Notes under the pieces: generated by a model | Databases searched by the model: none | Seen by the model: the letters and a program-made list of their open reading frames with translations, nothing else | Told to the model about the DNA's origin: nothing | Program-made: the position numbers and the translations under genes | From: Amaranthus tricolor | Lineage: Eukaryota > Streptophyta > Magnoliopsida > Caryophyllales > Amaranthaceae | NCBI RefSeq assembly: GCF_026212465.1 | Contig: NC_080049.1 | Coordinates: 9,878,552-9,942,551, forward strand | Length of the DNA stretch: 64,000 nucleotides | Direction: 5' to 3' | Shown here: positions 59,001 through 64,000 of the stretch, piece after piece | Layout of the letters: the number at the start of each line of letters is the position of its first letter | Position numbering within the stretch: position 1 is the first letter of the stretch

Positions 59001-60838
59001 TCCCCCTTCATAGATTTCTAGTGAGAGAAATTTAAATGTATCTCCTATCATATGCTTGGAAAACCCACTGTCAAGATACCATGAGTTGCCCCCTCTCAAT
59101 AGAACCTGCAAAACATACTATTTGTTAGAATAAGGAACCCACCCTTCCTTGGCTTCCTTGTCAATCTCACTTAAATTAGATTTCTTTACCCAGATTTATT
59201 CAACGTAATTTTTGTTAGCGTCAACATACTATTCCTTTTTGGCACACTTATGTTTTAAGTGTCCAGTGTTTCTACGAAAGGTACACACTTTACTATTGGG
59301 TAAATCTACATAAACATTTTAGCTATCTTTGTTCTTTTTTAAACCAAGGCCTTCAGTATTTTTAGCTTAAGCATTTAGACTCCACTTAGGAACTGATTTG
59401 ATTTTCTCTTTTCCTTTTAAATAAAGTTCATTTTTCAGTTTTTCATATTGAGCCTTATTGGATTCTAAATCGATTTTTGATTTGTGCAAATCCGTATTGA
59501 AATCTTGAATAGAATTATCACTTGGTTTGTTATTTAGGCCAAACAGTTGATACTGAGTTAACTCAATATCAAGCATGATATTTTCTTTCTTTACCTTTTC
59601 TAAGGTTTCTTTTAAAATGATTTTCTGATCCATTAGGTTAAAAAATCTATTTTGAACATTAGATCTAAATGAATTAAGAAAAGAAATATGATATTTACTT
59701 AATTTAAGGTCTTTTTCGACTTAGAAACACTTGATAGTTTTTTCTTCCAATTTTTCTTGTGTCTCCAACAACAATTTTGTTAATTCATTTTTATCCATAC
59801 TTTTATAATTTTCAAGAAATGAACTAGAAGACATTAGCTCCTTCCCTTTAGACTTTCCCATCTTTTTGTTGTCGTATGAGGCCAAGAGACATAGATTAGC
59901 AGTTTCTTCTACAAGGGTTCTGTTTCTTCTTCACTTTCGAATTCTCCCCATACGATTATCATAGCTTTGCGAAAATTAGTTTTGTTGGGAGTTCCTTTTG
60001 TGAATTGTCTTCTTGATTTTCTTGCCTTTCCTTTACCTTTCTCGGTTTTCCACATAAGGCATTCTTTGATGAAAAGATCAGTACTTTCACATTTATGACA
60101 TTTAGAGTTAGACTTGGAATTTGAAGATTTCTCATTCCAAGAATTTCTCTGATTTCCTTTTCTATTATTCTTGAAAATTTTTTTGAGCAGCCTTCTCTTC
60201 ATCACAATCTGTATCTTCCTGCTCATTTACTTTTAGAGCCAGTCTTTTGCTTTTGGAACTGTCTGTTGTTCCCAAATGAAGTTCATGAGACATAAGGAAA
60301 CCAACCTGTTCCTTCAGATTGAATTTGGTGAAATCCTTTGATTCCGCGTTGGATGTCACTTTAGCTCTCCAACATTCATCTTAAGGGATACCAAGAGAGA
60401 CAAGTTCATTAGTATTATTGGTGAACCTAGTAAACATCTCCTGGATGCTTTCTTTAGGTTCCATGGCAAATCGTTCATACTTAGACATCAGTAAGTCTAT
60501 CTTTGAACATTTCACTTCACTAGTACCGTCATAGGTAACTTCTAATAATTTCCAAATCTATTTGGTAGATTTGCAACCCATTATCCTATTATGTTCATTT
60601 GGTCCAAGACCACAGTGAAGAATTATAATGGCAACAGCATTCATTTCCATATTTTTAAAAAAATCTTCCTTTTCATATTCAATTCTAGGTTTTGGAATAA
60701 TTTAGTGGTTACCTCAAAGTCTCTAATTTGATTACCCTCCATACCTAACAGTTCTCAACCTTGATGAAAATTTTCATCCTATTTTTCAAATAAGTGTAGA
60801 ATTTACCATCGAACGTTGGCGGCCATTGGGTAGAGTAC
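56009..60838 (-). pseudogene. Sirevirus-type copia gag-pol, decayed and 5'-truncated
   Basis: Reading the - strand: gag starts within its N-terminal block (WPPTFDGKF at about 60830), where CACTA element 2 has cut it. A zinc knuckle at about 60105 has lost its His (CHKCESTDLFIKEC). A long coiled linker follows (59633-59367), then a second decayed knuckle (about 59270-59230), the protease (WYLDSGFSKHMIGD near 59080) and the integrase (SRTPQQNSVVER near 58220). The reverse transcriptase (MDVKCVYLNGFLDEQVYM near 57150) has a catalytic motif that reads HIDDI instead of YVDDI near 56955. The RNase H region is at 56740-56090, and the end at 56011-56009 follows TKPLSRKQHDKIR. Stops and frameshifts are numerous. 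The long gag linker is typical of Sireviruses. Confidence 0.85.
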
Positions 60839-61060
60839 CACTAGTGGAAAATACCTTATTTGCTATGTAACATATGATGCGGTTTATTAAAAGGCGCAAC
60901 ATAAAGGAGATTAAAAAAACAAGAGAAAAAAAATAAATATATGTGTTGCGGTTTTACTAGAACCACGACGTATAACACATTATAATGTGTTACATGCTGC
61001 GGTTTTATTAAAACTGCAGCACATAAGGTTTTTTTTAATAACAAAAACGCGCCTTATTAC
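60839..61060 (+). repeat. CACTA element 2: terminal sequence and subterminal inverted motifs
   Basis: Behind CACTAGTGG there are three imperfect hairpin motifs built on TGCGGTTT...AAACCGCA: near 60875-60900, 60943-60975 and 60993-61025 (ATGCTGCGGTTTTATT, AAAACTGCAGCACAT). These are of the kind bound by CACTA accessory proteins. Confidence 0.7.
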
Positions 61061-62552
<1,492 letters not shown>

Positions 62553-62690
62553 CAATTTATATATTATGAAGATTAATTATTGTAAATTAGGGTTAAATGA
62601 ATGACTATTACTTAGTTTTAGGGTTAATTAAGGTTAAATATATATGTTAAAAATAATTATTAATTTTGTTTTGAATTAGTCACACTTAGG

Positions 62691-64000
62691 ATGACAAAAG
62701 ATCGTTTTTGGATGTATGGTAGCATTGAATGTCAGAATTTGTTGATGGGGTATTAGAATTTTGTAGTATTGTCGTTGAACATCAAGTTAGGACGAGGGGA
62801 GTAGGTTTTTATTGCCCATGTGTCAAGTGTGGCGATGTATCAAAGGTAAATAATGTTGACATCTTTAGGGAGCACATACTTCAACGTGGGTTTAGGCCTC
62901 AATATCATGTTTGGGTTAGCATGGTGAGGAGGGAGGTTAAAATGAAAAAAAAGGTGTTATTGAGGATGTAGATCGTGTTGATGAGATGATGAAGGGAGTC
63001 GAGGATGAGTTAGGAAAACGTCCTCGTGTTTTTGACTTGTAGATAGAGGCTTCTCAAAGCCTTTGTACCTTGGATGTATAAAATTCACCAAACTAACAGC
63101 CGTGTTGAAAACTTTCAACATTAAGTTAAAGTTATATTGGAGTGACATTAGTTTCACAATGTTCTTAGAAGCATTAGGTGAGATGCTTCCTGATGGAAAT
63201 GAACTTCCAAAGTCAACATATTATGCCAAAAGTCTCATGTGTTCTTTCGACTTAGAGTACTAGAAGATTCATGCGTGTCCGAATGATTGTGTATTGTATC
63301 GGAATGAAAATAAGAACTTAAAAGAGTGTTATAGGTGTGATTATCACGTTACAAGCGTTAAGAGGCTCGGGATGTTAAAGGGCCCCAGCTAAGGTATTGT
63401 GATATCTTCCAATAATACCTAGATTCAAGCACGTGTTTTCTATAAAGAAAGATGCGTTAAATTTGAGGTGGCATGAAGATAGGGTGAAGAAAGGTCATTT
63501 GTTCACACATCCATACAATTCTCCAGTGTGGAAGAGTATTGATAAGTTGCATAAGACATTTGGGGATGAAGTTCATAATTTAAGGCTCGGAATGTGTACG
63601 AATGAAATGAACCCATTTAGCAATATTACTTATGAACATAGTACTTGGTCGGTAGTGTTAGTGATCTATATTTTGCAACCTTGATTGTGTATGAAGTGTA
63701 AGTACATTATGGTTTCGCTTCTTATCTCGTGTCCTAAACAACCTTGGAATGACATTGATGTATATCTTACACCTCTCGTTGAGGATTTGAGAAAGATGAA
63801 GGATGAAGGTTTTTTCATGTTTGATGCACACGCTAATGAGGAGTTCACCTTCGTGCCATGCTTTTGTGCACTGTTAATGATTTTTCGGCATATGGCAACT
63901 TATCAGGGTATAAGAACAAAGGGAAGAAAGCATGCCCAATATGTATCGATGACATGGAATCCACGTGGATTCCTAAGTGCAAACATGTATTCATGCACCA
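62691..64000 (+). pseudogene. CACTA Tnp2-like transposase, copy 2, broken and truncated by the window
   Basis: The start (MTKDRFWMYGSIE at 62691) matches copy 1. A single lost base in codons 13-14 shifts the frame, and the transposase-associated domain continues from 62729 (CPCVKCG, HILQRGFRPQYHVW). About 90 bases of the acidic linker present in copy 1 are missing near 62960. Stops and frameshifts follow near 63040, 63262, 63340 and 63682. The Tnp2 core is readable (KSTYYAKSLMCSFDLEY, SIKKDALNLRWHEDRVKKGH). Unlike copy 1 it keeps the region after GYKNKG (KKACPICIDDMESTW, CKHVFMH), which shows what copy 1 has deleted. Confidence 0.85.

Larger units (their letters stand above)
45150..60838 (-). 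mobile_element. Sirevirus-type Ty1/copia retrotransposon, 5' end cut off, three nested insertions
   Basis: On the - strand the order is gag with zinc knuckles, long linker, protease, integrase, reverse transcriptase and RNase H (60838-56009), a third ORF (55387-46804), a polypurine tract (46259-46270) and the 3' LTR (about 45150-46256). The TTTGTCATTATCAAAAAGG approach to the LTR, the extra ORF between pol and the LTR, and the long gag-linker are features of the Sirevirus group. The 5' LTR is beyond a CACTA element that has inserted into gag at 60838. A solo LTR and a small LTR retrotransposon interrupt the third ORF. The element is old and broken throughout. Confidence 0.8.

Overview
The window looks like intergenic and intronic nuclear DNA of a flowering plant, most likely a eudicot. 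It is strongly AT-rich, carries GT-AG introns, and is dominated by plant-type transposons: CACTA/Tnp2-DUF4216, MuDR/MULE, TTF- and BED-type hAT, Sirevirus-type Ty1/copia, an RTE LINE and Stowaway MITEs. The species cannot be named from the sequence alone. I see no bacterial, organellar or CRISPR-like sequence and no tRNA or rRNA gene.

Only one ordinary host gene is recognisable: a Ubc13-type E2 ubiquitin-conjugating enzyme (UBC35/UBC36 class) on the + strand, with eight exons between 18301 and 39263. The exons join exactly into 153 codons plus a stop. The gene covers 21 kb because intron 4 is 15.5 kb long and filled with nested transposons.

Layout. 1-1872: broken TTF-type hAT transposase. 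2.9-4.3 kb: LTR-like leader sequence. 4.4-4.6 kb: Stowaway MITE. 5.35-8.35 kb: an internally deleted CACTA element. 8.3-10.95 kb: a TTF-type hAT transposase broken by only two nonsense codons. 12.9-18.07 kb: a MULE whose left terminal repeat carries a 1-kb foldback element; it ends about 90 bp from the likely TATA box of the UBC13 gene. 18.3-39.26 kb: UBC13. Intron 3 holds a 965-bp non-autonomous hAT. Intron 4 holds a 3,969-bp relative in the opposite orientation, two copies of another non-autonomous element, an RTE LINE broken by two insertions, a 311-bp tandem duplication and a perfect 29-bp hairpin.

39.3-45.1 kb: AT-rich intergenic DNA with LTR-like remnants. From about 45.15 to 60.84 kb, on the - strand, lies an old Sirevirus-type copia element in the order gag-pol, third ORF, polypurine tract, 3' LTR. 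Its third ORF is split by a 4.4-kb non-autonomous LTR retrotransposon (duplication AGACT) and a 2.4-kb solo LTR (duplication GCACC). The reading frame runs straight across both insertion sites once they are removed. Its gag is cut at 60838 by a second CACTA element that runs off the window and carries a 700-bp (AT)n tract.

The window is best read as a layered insertion history around one conserved gene. The strongest observations are: exon 4 of UBC13 flanked by inverted hAT copies able to pair in the transcript; the rebuilt Sirevirus third ORF; and the MULE plus foldback placed at the gene's promoter. I did not find a convincing new enzyme system.
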